A stretch of DNA of 64,000 bases from Synaphobranchus kaupii (Eukaryota > Chordata > Actinopteri > Anguilliformes > Synaphobranchidae), in contig CM056377.1 of NCBI GenBank assembly GCA_029718625.1, positions 35,419,844-35,483,843 on the forward strand. Reading direction: 5' to 3'. A program made the translations under genes and the position numbers. Below the pieces are notes generated by a model. The model made no database searches, was not told the origin of the DNA, and saw nothing but the letters and a program-made list of their open reading frames with translations. Positions 35,135-46,680 of this stretch are shown here, piece after piece (positions within the stretch are counted from its first letter, which is position 1; each line of letters begins with the position of its first letter).

Positions 35135-35300
35135 CATGCAGACTTTGAGCTCAGGAAGGCTGGGAGACTGAAGCATGGACCATGTTGCCAGGTTAGTGCA
35201 TCCCTGCCTGTGTGATCCTGCACGCTTCTGCCTTGAGACGATGAGGGGTTTGTGTGTGATTGCCGGCAACAGTTTGTTTTATTGACTACATTAGTGCATG
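35135..35300. other. Short unique segment with a first-exon-like ATG and donor
   Basis: ATGGACCATGTTGCCAG (35175-35191) precedes a donor-like GTTAGT, but its phase (2) does not fit the PDZ7 exon. Not called as an exon. Confidence 0.3.
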
Positions 35301-35301
35301 G

Positions 35302-35384
35302 TCAGTGTGTGAGTGCGTGCGTGCGTGTGTGCGTGTGCGCGTGCGTGTGTGTGCGTGTGTGTGCGTGTGCGTGTGTGAGAGAGA
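35302..35384. repeat. GT/GC-rich simple repeat
   Basis: GTGCGTGCGTGTGTG-type tract. Confidence 0.88.
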
Positions 35385-36074
<690 letters not shown>

Positions 36075-37484
36075 TGCGTAGTCGTAACGGCGCTCTCATA
36101 CAGGTATTTATGACGCATTTCATCTTGCGCGTATGCCGCTTTCATCGCCGGGGTCTTGTCGCTGTTGCAGCGGTCGTTTGTCTTCCACAGCCCGCGAGGG
36201 CTTGCTGTGTAAATTGAGCTCTCGCTGGCTCGGGTCGAACGATATCTGCTGGCGAATCATTTCTCCCCATCATCATTATCATAGCTTATATAAATAATTA
36301 TTCTTCGCTGACAGAGGGACTGCAGCAGAGCCCAGAGCCCTGCCTCACTACACCGCCGAGGGTGATGGATATGGCAGCGTCTCGGGGCGTCCGTCGCTTA
36401 ACTGCTCCCAGCAGGTAGCGTGGAGCCACGCGTCTCCGCAAGTGTTCTCCCTCTCACCTCTTATCATAGCAATGTTCCCCCGCACTTATAATAACGAGGA
36501 GCGGAGCCCGACAGCAATAACCGCGTTTGCGGTTCAACACAAGTTCGCGCGCTCCCGCCCGCCCGCCCGCCCAATAACAACCGGAGGAAAAGGGCGTAAA
36601 AAGCAGCGCGCAAATTGAATGCCGCCGCAGGGCCGTTCCTCCGGCGATCCCCGACGCTTTAGAGAACGGCGCGTGACGCGGCGCGCGGACGTACGGCCCT
36701 GACCGGCCGCGAGGGGGACGGCGCCGGGTGAGGAATCGCGCCGGCCACCATTAGCAGTGCGGACGCACGGCGGGCGCAAGCAGGCGCGGAGGCAGATCGG
36801 ACGCGCTGCAGTACCCTCCCGTTCGCACAGGCAGCACACCAGAACAACTCGATGAGCGCCAAATGTATTCATCTCTTTTCTTCTCTGTTCGTCTCTCTCT
36901 CCCTCTCTTTTCTCTCTCTATCTCTCTCCTCTTTGAAAACTGTGCCTGAAATAACAATCAGCGGAGCTGCTCGATAGTTCGGGGGAGCCTGCATAATCTG
37001 CTTCGTGAGCGCGAAGCAGTACTCTGAGTCTCCGAGGATAGAGAAGGCAAATCTCAGAAAGGATCAAGAGATTAACAATTAGGCCCATGGATTCTGATTA
37101 AAAAAAAGACCATAAAAGAATTGCAAATCATAAGTATTCATGAATTTGTACATCTTACCTCAGTAAAGACCCAAAGGAATAATAGCATTTTCCAATTACA
37201 GAAGCTAACGTTCTTTAGCCAGACACTTCACTGAAATGGGAATTATTCCTCTCGGCAGGAACCTGACTTATGAGACTGTTGGCTTTTTTTCTGCTTCGCT
37301 GTGCCACTCGGGATTATCTATTAAGGTTGTTATATGTAGCTGAGTTATTAGCGTGTACTCGGCGTGCTGAACGTCGGAACGTTGATTTTATTGTTGCTCT
37401 GCGTTGCGACATAATCCAGGCCGTCGTTAACGTCATGTGATGTGTGGTAAGTTGTACTGGCTAGGGCCTGGGTGGGCAGTTCCG
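36075..37484. other. Unique intronic sequence with CpG-rich block 36530-36860
   Basis: The CpG-dense block is followed by a long AT-rich, non-repeat segment (36960-37290) with motifs such as GGATTCTGATTA. No gene is supported. Confidence 0.5.
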
Positions 37485-37650
37485 GTTCCACATCGGGACA
37501 CAAGAACGGTCTTCATGCGTTCGTGCTGTCATTCATGCGTTTATCAAGAAATGTAGCTAAAATGTCAGACGGCGAAAATGTTAGGGCTAATTAAGTACTT
37601 AAGGGCAGAAGTTGGCGTGAAAAGCCAAAATGGATACGGCCCTCGTCGCC
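37485..37650 (+). repeat. Dispersed repeat, inverted copy at 48978-49142
   Basis: Shares TATCAAGAAATGTAGCT, ATGTCAGACGGCG and ATGTTAGGGCTAATTAAGTA with the complement of 48978-49142, over about 165 bp. The two copies lie in different introns in opposite orientation. The family is not identified. Confidence 0.85.
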
Positions 37651-39045
37651 TTCCTCTGGGCTAGGGCATCATTACAGTGCAGGCTTCCAGCACGTTGCTT
37701 CGTGAGAGCTGCTCGCGTCCACGCAGCCTCACGCTGAGGGGGAGGCCATGCCGCGTGTTGTCTGGTTGCCGCTGGCCGGACCTCCGGTGTCTGTCGGTTC
37801 ATTCCGATGGCGTCGCAGGATTCAGTCGGAGCGGAAAACATTGGAATTTTCCTAAACTGCGCCTGCATGTTCCGCTCGACTGCGTCCTCCTCGCGTTTCC
37901 GGCAGAAACGCCAGCTCGCGGTGCTACAACCTGCGCGGGCGCTCAATCAAAGCGGATCCACGTGTCTGCAAGACAGATGGGCCCCTGATTGGAGCGATTA
38001 ATTGCGGATCTTCGTCGGCGCGGAGCTGCTGCTCTGCCCAGATAACGTGGCGTCGCCAGGTTCTCTCTCAGACGGTACTTCTCCCGCCACTTGATGGATC
38101 GCGTCCTTTCCGTTCCGTCTTTAAATAGAAAAGACTGGGCCGGGGGCCTTCTGCCACCACCTGCAGGAGACCCATTTTACCTCCTGCGCTTGTTGGTTTA
38201 ATGGTTGCAGATGGTTATATTTGGGGATATGCAAATCCTTGAGTAAGACTCGGTTGGGCGGCTGTGGGGTACGGAGGTCCTTTAGGATTGGCTTTTCACC
38301 GCAGCTTTGTGTCCTAATTACACTGTGGAGGCCGTTGCGCGCATGAATCACCTTGCAGACATCCTTGCGGGAGGCTCTGCCTCTGTGCTCGCTATACGGG
38401 GAGGAAGGCGGTGTTTTTAATTGTCTCCGGCAGCGGCTGAGCATGGATACCAGGCTCCTTTAAGCGCGGTCCACGTGTTCGCTTTACTAGCGGGAGAGGG
38501 GGGCGTAGCCAGGTGTCACAGCTGCCAAGACGGGGGGGGACGACGACCCGGGGCTCGCCGTCAGCGCTAATGAAGGGAGAGGGGGCGCGGCTCGGGGGTC
38601 GCGGCTCGCCTCTTGGAAGACGAGGGAGTGCTCGTGCGAGTAGAACGCCAGGTTTTTGGGGCGCAGCGCCGCCGAAAGTAAGTCGAAAATGAAATAAACT
38701 AGCGTCGGCGGGTTGGCGGGCTCTCCCGGCGAAGGGGGAGCCCCCGTCCTCCGTGCACGTCCGGTGCAGTTCCTCCACGCTCCAGGAGGAGGCGACGGGG
38801 GACCTGGAGCGGCGGCGCGGACGTGGTCGGGAGAGGGAGGGCTGGTGTAATCCGCGCTCGCCTAAACGGACGTGCCGTTGGAGTGAGCGAGTGGCTGCTG
38901 GCAGGTTTTAAGCAGAGCAGAATTAATGAAAGCATCAGGCTGTGACAGTGAGGAGAGCTCCAGAGCTGGGCTAGCAACCCGCAAGGCTGCCATCATCAAT
39001 CATCCCGCCTCTGTAACGCTGTCTCACTCCTACTGGGCCAGCGTG
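37651..39045. other. Intronic sequence with CpG-rich block 38470-38870
   Basis: GC- and CpG-rich segments without splice-supported coding potential. Open frames on the reverse strand reflect base composition. Confidence 0.5.
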
Positions 39046-39440
39046 CCTGCGTGTGTGTGTGAGTCCGTCCGTCTGTGTGTGTGTGTGTGTGTGTGTCGGA
39101 GTCCGTCTGTCTGTGTGTGTGAGCGTGCCTGCTTGTGTATGCAAGTCCATCTGTCGTATGTATGTGACCATGACTGCGTGTGTGTGTGAGTCCCTCAGTT
39201 TGTGTGTGTGAGCGTGCCTGCATGTGTGTGAGTCCATCTGTCTGTCTGTCTGTTTTTGCGTATGTGTGTGTGTGTGTTTGTCTTGTCTGTGTATGTGAGC
39301 GTGCCTGCAGGTCCGTCGGTCTGTGTGTGTGAGCGTGCCTGCGTGTGTGAGTCTGTCTGTGTCTGTGTGTGTGTGTGTGTGAGTTTGTCTGTCTGTGTGT
39401 CTGTCTGCAGGTCCATCTGTCTGTATGTGAGCGTGCGGCC
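39046..39440. repeat. GT-rich minisatellite
   Basis: Repeated GTGAGCGTGCCTGC and GTGTGTGTGAGTCC segments separated by CTGTCTGTCTGTC tracts. Confidence 0.88.
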
Positions 39441-40714
39441 TTGTACGTGCATGGTGAAAAGGTTCATTTCATACCCTGATCTGTGAATATAAAGCATGAT
39501 CATTTTAAATAACAGACGGGAAATTATCATTTTTGTGGAGGCCAAGTGCTTTCAAAAGATATTACAGTATAGTACAGAAACTGAAGGGGAGGTTTGGGGG
39601 TGCGGCGGGCCGGTGGAATGAGAAGGTTCAAGCCTCTAGGGGTTCTTCTGCATCTGCTGGTTTTTATGTTTCACAGCCTGGAGACGCCAGGGAAGTCCAC
39701 TCATCATATTGCTGGAGCCTGTCCATCTCCTCTGTCCCCATGGCAATGCCCATGGCCCGCCCCCTTCCAGAGCCCCAGAACTTATGTTCAGCTCATAAAA
39801 TGTGAGGCGTTCATCTTCAGCATTAGAGCCGTTGCCTCGGACGTGTTTAACGGCCCGTCCGCGTCCCCGTCTATCCCTTTTCCCCCGCTTCTCACCTCTG
39901 AAAAATGTAATGACTTGATGAAGCTTTAACCGGGGAGTGGAAATTAGTAGATTAATGTACTGCGCTAAACGGAAGAAGCGGATTCGCCGCGAGAGAGTAC
40001 AATTTTCAGATTAGCCACGCGTCCTCGCGTCCACGCCCCGCATTGGCCCCCGATGAATTTCCGGGAGGGAAGAGCGGGTCCGGGCTCTCCGAGGTCTGAC
40101 CGCTGAAACCGGCGAGGTACGACTAGCGGTACACAACGGTTAATGGCGGGAAAAACCCCGCCTCCCTTCGAGCCAACTTGTCTCTGCCTTGCCGCCCCCG
40201 CTCCTCAAATGAGCAATAATCTCAGCTGCGGGTTCCAGAGCCAATTTACATCCCGCACGGTGGCAGAAGCGCCCCGCGGCGAGGCGCCCGCTTCGTTTGA
40301 AGTGCTGAAAGAGATCCTAATTAAAATAACAGCAGCTGTCCTACCCCTCCCCAGATGTGGCCTTTTCGGAGATGACATTTCCGTACGCGGTCCACGTGAG
40401 CCCGGGAGCGAGGAGGACGCCGCGCTTCGGGTGGGCCTGAGGGTGTACTCTCTGCGGTCGTGTGCTCCGTGAGAATACCTAGCTGGTAATAACGCCGTGG
40501 AAGACGCGTTCACAGCTCCGCGCCGTGTCTTGCGCATGGCGGTCCGCAGAAGCGTCGCCTTCGAGAGATTTGGGGGCTGCTCGATTACTGGAGGGTAACA
40601 GGTCAGTGGGCCCCGCACCCTGTCCAAGGGGCCAAAGCCGGACTTGGCTGAGCTCACTTCCTGGTCTTGTTAAGAGCATTGCTCTCTGGCAGCAGTGCGG
40701 TTGGCTCCTGTAGG
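39441..40714. other. Unique intronic sequence
   Basis: CpG-containing blocks (about 39830-40310) mixed with AT-rich ones (GTAGATTAATGTACTG). No gene is seen. Confidence 0.5.
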
Positions 40715-40862
40715 TCTTTCAGGCCCCTTTTCCAATGCAAGTCAATGGTACCAATTGCGGCCAAAATACGAAGTCAATAAATTCTTCCCACGAGAAAATG
40801 TAGAACGTGGAAAGTCGATGGGTGACGTCACAGTCCGTATTTTTATGCAGTCTATGACCGTG
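40715..40862. repeat. Dispersed fish-type repeat fragment
   Basis: TTTTCCAATGCAAGTCAATGG and GGGTGACGTCACAGTCCGTA followed by TGCAGTCTATGACC have the look of an interspersed element found widely in fish. The first motif recurs inverted near 20860. Confidence 0.55.
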
Positions 40863-41592
40863 TCCAGGGGCTTCAGGGGTGAGGGGCCGACGCAGAGCTC
40901 CTTTCGCTCGATGGGCAGGTGAGGGACGTACCGTTAGCCAACGCTATGGATGGCACGCTCAAAGTGGCGCTGAAAATGCTAAAGCTAATGTAGGCAGGCA
41001 GGGCACAGGAACAAGAGGCTCTGAGGTGAACAAGACAGCCCTCAGACATCACCATTCACCCTTACCTTGGCCTCTACCAGTCAGAGCTCGGGGGAGGAGA
41101 ACACAAGTTTAGAATTGAGAATGACATGCAATTGACAGCAAAAGGGTGCCACAGGGCCCTCTTTTCTTTCTAAGTGGACGTTTTTTTAAAAGCGCATTAC
41201 GGAAAGTTCTCCAGAGCCGGAGGCGGGACTACCGCCCGCGGAGCCGCCGTTTCCCCCGGATCCCCCCGGGGGGGCGCTCAGCTCACGAGGGAGGGTCCGC
41301 ACGCGCCTCTGACTGGACAGTGATGAAGGAGGCTCATTAGCCTAGCCTGTCCGCCGGGACCGCCGCCACCGCGCGGCAGCCGTCTCGTCCGGAGAGCCAA
41401 TGGGCTGCAGGCGGGGCCGGGGCAGAGTGGGCAGCTAATGGGGATCGCTTCATCATCCGGGCAGCCGGTCCCGGCGCTGCCAGTCTCTCTCTGCCGGACG
41501 CCGCCATTCTCGCTCTTCCGCAGAACCCGCCGTGCTCTCTTAATTGTAATTACTGCTCAGGCGGGCCTGGAATCCTGGCAGCACGGGGAGAG

Positions 41593-41627
<35 letters not shown>

Positions 41628-42486
41628 TGTGTGGCTGTGCTCCTCATTGGTTGAGTTGGGTGAAAATATGGCCTTTGTTTTGAGCATGGAGGTACCCAAG
41701 CTCCATGTTTTCCTCCTTTTAGGTGTAATCTCTGCAGCCTTCCAGTCCCACCCCAGACTCCCCCCTTGTCCTTCCTGTATTCGTGTCCTTCCCCCCCTGC
41801 CTCCCCCCCGCCCATCCTTCAAAGCGACTGACCCCGCCCCTCCTGTTTTGCGGCCGATAATGGAACATCGATTTTCAGTTTCTTCGAGCCCCTCTTGCTC
41901 TGGAAGCCCAGCAACATGCCACGCCGCCATCTCGTCTTAACATGTATTTTTTTCCCCCATTTCATTTTATTTTATTAACAGCCTTCCTTCAGGGTGGAGC
42001 GGGAGCAGAAAATTGATCAGACCAGGGCACAATCAATCCCCCAGGACCAGAGGGAATATGAAAGTTTTATCGGTCTTTCAATTTGATACGTGGGGGGAAA
42101 TGCACTATTAATGACTTCACAGGGAGGTTCAGATCAATTGAATAATTAAGACCGTGGGCATATCTAGCGATGCTAACGCTGCACTCTGAGAGAGCCACTT
42201 AGCTCACCAGCGTCGTGAACTTTTCGTCACGCTTTGCACCACAACATTACGTCACTGCTGTAATTTTGTTTATTTTACCCAGCAGTTTTTTAGGGACGTG
42301 CTTCCTCCTGGTCTTACAGGACGCGCTCATTTTCACACCATAAATGTTTCTGGTGCCAGTAGCGTTTTCTCTTTTTTGCTGAACATTTTCTCCTGCTATC
42401 AGCTGTCAAAGAGTCTAAAGACACTTGATTTGTGTGCTTTGAAAGTGGTTCTCTGGTAAATTCAATGTCTGAAAATGTGTATTTTC
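40863..42486. other. Intronic sequence with CpG-rich block, (GT)n and TAATT-rich block
   Basis: A CpG-dense block at about 41200-41420, a short (GT)n at 41593-41627, and a non-repeat AT-rich block at 41940-42160 with TCAATTGAATAATTAAGACC. No gene is seen. Confidence 0.5.
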
Positions 42487-42884
42487 GGTAACACTTTATA
42501 TTAAGCTACACCTATACCTGTGTAGTTAAATTGTAACGAGGTTATTACTGAGAAACTCCAACATAGGTAACATAGGACAACAGTTTATTTTTAATTACAT
42601 GTGAATATTTTTGAATATTTTATTTACATTCATAGGCCACATCTTGATACACTCATGATACACAGCAAATAAACCTAGCCTGTTAACTTGACAATGTATC
42701 TTTATGATATGGAATGATTTAATTTCAGCAGGATAGATGTAACAGGGCTGGCCTTGTTTCACATGTGTAAGCAAGAATACCACTAACTGCTGTTCCATGT
42801 TACCTATGTTGGAGTTGCTTATTAATAATCTGTTACCAAATTAGTTACTATTTTTAGGTATGCAACTTAATGTAAAATGTTACC
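42487..42884. mobile_element. hAT-type MITE, GGTAACA termini, exact 8-bp duplication
   Basis: GTATTTTC is present at 42479-42486 and again at 42885-42892. The element begins GGTAACACTTTATATTAAG and ends CTTAATGTAAAATGTTACC. Further inward AACTCCAACATAGGTAACAT pairs with ATGTTACCTATGTTGGAGTT. It is 398 bp with no transposase. The perfect duplication suggests a fairly recent insertion. Confidence 0.93.
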
Positions 42885-42892
42885 GTATTTTC

Positions 42893-44872
42893 AAATAAAT
42901 ATGGGGGGGAAAAATCACATACCTGATGCATATAAATGTAAATGATCCCGATAATACTAAAACTAAAACTGTTTTTGGTGTGACGTGTTCCTTGATGGAA
43001 CTTTTTGGTCATTTAAAACAAAAAAAAAACAACAAAAAAAAACAAAGCTTGATTTATGTTCATTTTCAATCTTTATGACCCAGATCTCACTGAAAGCCCT
43101 GATGGAGCAGTAAATGTGTGAACTAATAACTGTTAAAAGATGAATAGGAGAATTTCTGCTGTTTTTCTAAATGAAGCGTAAAGTAGGAATTAATGGGACG
43201 TGGTCTTTATCGGATCGGAACAGGCCCTGCTCTCTCTCCACTGAGAACGGGTCTGCTCTGCGGGGAGGGGGCGAAATATCCTCGCGTTTCATTTGTGGGG
43301 AATTTATGTAGCTCTTAAGGGGTTTTTAATTACTTTTATCACGTGGCGACAGCGTTTAAGGCTTCCCTGCAGTAAAAATAAATTGAAAATAAACACGGGG
43401 ACAGCGGGCTTCTTGCAAAGGTTGCCCCCGCCTCCTACCCCTCCCCCCTCGCCATTTTCATGGCCAGACAGCTGGAGTTTTAATCAAAATGGGGCTGACA
43501 CACTGGGCTGTCCATAAAACACCCGCAGAAAGGGACAGGCTGTGTGTATTTCATCCCCGGTTTCATTGCTCCCTCACCGATAGCCATGTAGCAAACATCC
43601 ACGGGCCTACAAAGATCAATAAATAAATAATAACAAAGTTTCAGATTCGTGGGCGATGTTCGGAAGCCCGCAAATCGGCCCTCGATTGACTGGCGCGTGT
43701 CTAACGGCCCCCGGGGAACTTCCTATGCGTTTCTGTCATTTCCAACTGTCCGCAAAGCCCATCAGGGAGGAGGGACTGCTTCATACGTGCGTGTGATCAA
43801 AACGCGGTGTCAAGGTTCGTTTTGAACGATCGTTCTTCCTTCTTTGGAAATGCTTTTAATGAGCATTAAAAAAGGAAAACCTTGCTTTGAGGTTAACCCA
43901 GAGAACCCTCAGTGACGTCCTGTTGAGGAACCTTTGAAGGACCGCTCGGCACCGATTCGACCGCCTTTCCGTGATGGCGCCGGAACCGGTCCGGGAACCT
44001 CGGTGTGCGCCTGCGGAGGGATTTCGCGCGGAGAACCGTGTGCAGAAGGGAGGGAGAAAGAGATGAGAGGGAACGCAAACTGCCTCTGTCAGGCCTGGCT
44101 GCTTTCACACAGCAGGGATTATGGGAAATGTCAGCCTGTGAGAACACTGCTCGGGCAGGTCCGGACGCCAAGAGGCCGAGCGGATCCGCAGCCACACGGG
44201 GGAAAGGTCACCCTGGCCACACTAATAAGTGTCAAAGCTAGAGATAGACTGCCTGTTCCGCGAACCACCTAACTGTGATCTATTTGTCTTCTCTAACCAA
44301 GTTGGACGGCGGCTTGTCGTGGGCCTACCTTAGGCCTTAGTGACTTCGATGGGATCGTGTGCCACGTGTCCTGTTTTCTCATTAGCCGAAAGAATGTCGG
44401 TACATTGGAGCGCGGCCGCGTATCTTGTTATGCTCCCGAAGACCCATTTGCAGTAACCGATTATATTTTGCATCGATTCTTTTAAGAAATATGTCCTCCC
44501 CTGAATAAAATGTGCGCAACTTTCTTATTTTGAGACGAGAAAGCTTTTCTGAATGTGCCTTCTGAAATATAATTTTTATGTAAGTAATGGAGGTGAAGTA
44601 GCCTACTTATTAAGCCACTATCCTCTGGTGGTCTTGAGATCCACTCAGAACATCAAGTTCAGAACAGGAACATTTTTAGAGCAATGTTTTGTTGAGAGCA
44701 GATTTTGTTCCAAAGACTGATATAGTCTTGAGCATTAATTTCCGGGGAGATGTATTTTAAGTTTGAGAACTTCATTAATCCAGTTTTAGAGTAACAGTGA
44801 ATACGGCTCTACACGTAGATGCATAATACACTATCTATCTGTCATACTGAACACCAGTCTGCATAAATACAT
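42893..44872. other. Intronic sequence
   Basis: A-rich simple sequence at about 43016-43045. Otherwise unique; 43290-43720 has TAATTAC/AATAAATTG-rich, non-repeat sequence. No gene is seen. Confidence 0.5.
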
Positions 44873-45170
44873 ACAGTGCAGACTCGATATCTTATTTGCA
44901 GGTACTCTTACAAGGGATACTATAACCTCTGCATTTGAATGGCTCTCAATGGGAATTGGGGAGTGGGACTAGATTAAGCTGTAAATTACATGGGAATAGT
45001 GTGGAACACATGGTTGGCTAAATGGCTATAATTCATCAAGGGTCTGAGGCATCAAATGAGCCTGAATCCATCACTCTGCTGCCAGATATGCAGTAGATAT
45101 GAGTGGATCACTTTAAGGGTTGTTTCTCCTGACTCCTTTTCCTATTGAACTCTCTGGGAAAAATAAGTAC
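44873..45170 (+). mobile_element. Partial copy of the palindromic element's interior
   Basis: From about 44885 the sequence follows the left arm of the 26631-27796 element (its 26947-27230) at roughly 85-90% by eye. Shared blocks include CGATATCTTATTT, GGATCACTTTAAGGGTTG and TTTCTCCTGAC. It is preceded by TACAGTGCA, the first bases of the Tc1-type terminus, with the terminal block otherwise missing. Only one half is present. Confidence 0.82.
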
Positions 45171-46160
45171 AGACCTACATATAACCAACACAAATACATA
45201 TGTCAATTTCGCATGATTTGTACAGCCATCCACTGCACCGCATATAAATCCATCAGATTGTGTATGCAGTGGCCATAGTGAGCTAGGTATGCTGCGCTGT
45301 TGTTGAACAAAATAATGGCGTCATGAATAAATCCCTACCTTCCGTTTTGCACCTGGGGCAATGGAGACACCGTTCCCGTGGTAGCAGTTTGAATACATAG
45401 TGGGAAAATTGCGAGTTGCGGTCCAGGTGCATGGGCTTCTTCTGTGGTTGGTATTTGTGAAAGAGGCAGCCTTATTACGTGTCGTTTTCTTTCTTTTTTT
45501 TTTTTTTTGCGTCGATGTTGGAACTAGATGGGAACTAGAACTGGAATCAGCATATAAAGGAAAAGGTCAGGAAGCTTCCGATGAATGTGTTGTTGAAGCC
45601 AGAAAGTTCTTTCTGTCGAGTACAAATGATAATTTTTTTCCCCTTAACAAGCAGTGACATTGTTGCTATTTTTAATGATTTCCATTTGTCCTCAAAGGCC
45701 GTGCCATTGCCAAAGTATTTATTGTTGTGACCTACGGCCAGTTTTGTTCATGAGTTATGGACTGGTGGTCCTTTGGGTCGCCTTAAGTATTATTTCCCTG
45801 TTTTTTCTTCTTAAGGCTAATGAGGACGACTGGCCTCGGGTATCAAGTTGTCAAGGCAGAGTATAGCTGTGTTTGACGCTCAAAGGTTAACCTACAGATT
45901 TATGCTTTCTCTGTTCCTAAAGGTTATATTTTATGTTAGTTATATTTCAAATGATGGATAGCCTGTTAAACACAGTCAAAATGTACCTTTTATTTAAAAA
46001 TAATTATCAAGGATGTAAGTAAAGGCCATCTGTGTGTGTAATCGTAACTACGGTTTTAGATTTTTACTAGTACCTACTCAATCTGTAAACTGATTAAAGT
46101 GGATTGTATGTGAAAAGAGAATTGCGAAGCATCACTTCATCTGAACAAAGTTACTGCAGA
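45171..46160. other. AT-rich unique intronic sequence
   Basis: No gene or repeat recognised. A T run lies at about 45490-45509. Confidence 0.55.
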
Positions 46161-46169
46161 AGGTAATGT

Positions 46170-46399
46170 GGGCGGCACAGTGGTGCAGTGGGTAGCACTG
46201 TTTTGGGTTTGAATCCCAGCCTGGGCCTTCCCGCATGGAGTCTGCATGTTCTCCCTGTGACTGCGTGGGTTTCCTCCCACAGTCCAAAGACACGCAGGTT
46301 AGGTTAATTGGGAAGGGGGCGTTAACAGGGCGTTGCTGTGAGCAAGAGCATGCGTGCTCAGTCAGCCTACCCTGTATAAATAAAGGTTACATAAAAAAT
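46170..46399 (+). mobile_element. tRNA-derived SINE with 9-bp target duplication
   Basis: AGGTAATGT occurs at 46161-46169 and 46400-46408. The head GGGCGGCACAGTGGTGCAGT and GGTTTGAATCCC resemble RNA polymerase III A and B boxes. The middle, TGGGTTTCCTCCCACAGTCC followed by AAAGACACGCAGGTTAGGTT, is a very common fish repeat. The copy ends with an A-rich tail (CATAAAAAAT). It lies 85 bp upstream of the PDZ7 exon. Confidence 0.85.
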
Positions 46400-46483
46400 A
46401 GGTAATGTTTTAATGGAAGAAGACTTGAGAAAGAGGCAGGAGGTTTTAACAGACAGACCGTGTCCCCTGCGCTTGTGTGTCAG

Positions 46484-46680
46484 AGCGGATCAGGCAGAGG
46501 TACGGAGACCTTCCGGGAGAGCTGCTGCTGGTGGAGCTGGAGAAGGACCGGCAGGGCCTGGGGCTCAGTCTGGCGGGAAACCGCGACCGCTCCTGCATCA
46601 GTATCTTCGTGGTGGGCATTACCGCCGGCGGGCCGGCGGGGAGGGACGGCCGCGTCCGCATCGGGGACGAGCTTCTGGAG
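46484..46680 (+). CDS. patj: patj exon: N-terminal two-thirds of PDZ7
   Basis: Entered in phase 1 (completing Glu) after TGTGTGTCAG and left in phase 0 at GTGAGA. It reads [37 protein letters not shown], then SIFVVGI and [26 protein letters not shown] is the carboxylate-binding loop and beta-B strand, and [12 protein letters not shown] the beta-D region of PDZ7. Human PATJ has IRQRYADLPGEL and [13 protein letters not shown] here, so the identification is firm. Confidence 0.97.

Noticed and set aside
36300..36413. Possible exon between CTGACAG and GTAGCG
   Set aside because: Acceptor and donor are weak, and phases do not need an extra exon between 10036 and 46484. No PATJ-like residues.
38392..38778. 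Arg/Pro-rich reverse-strand frame in CpG-rich DNA
   Set aside because: Composition-driven; no domain, promoter or splice support.
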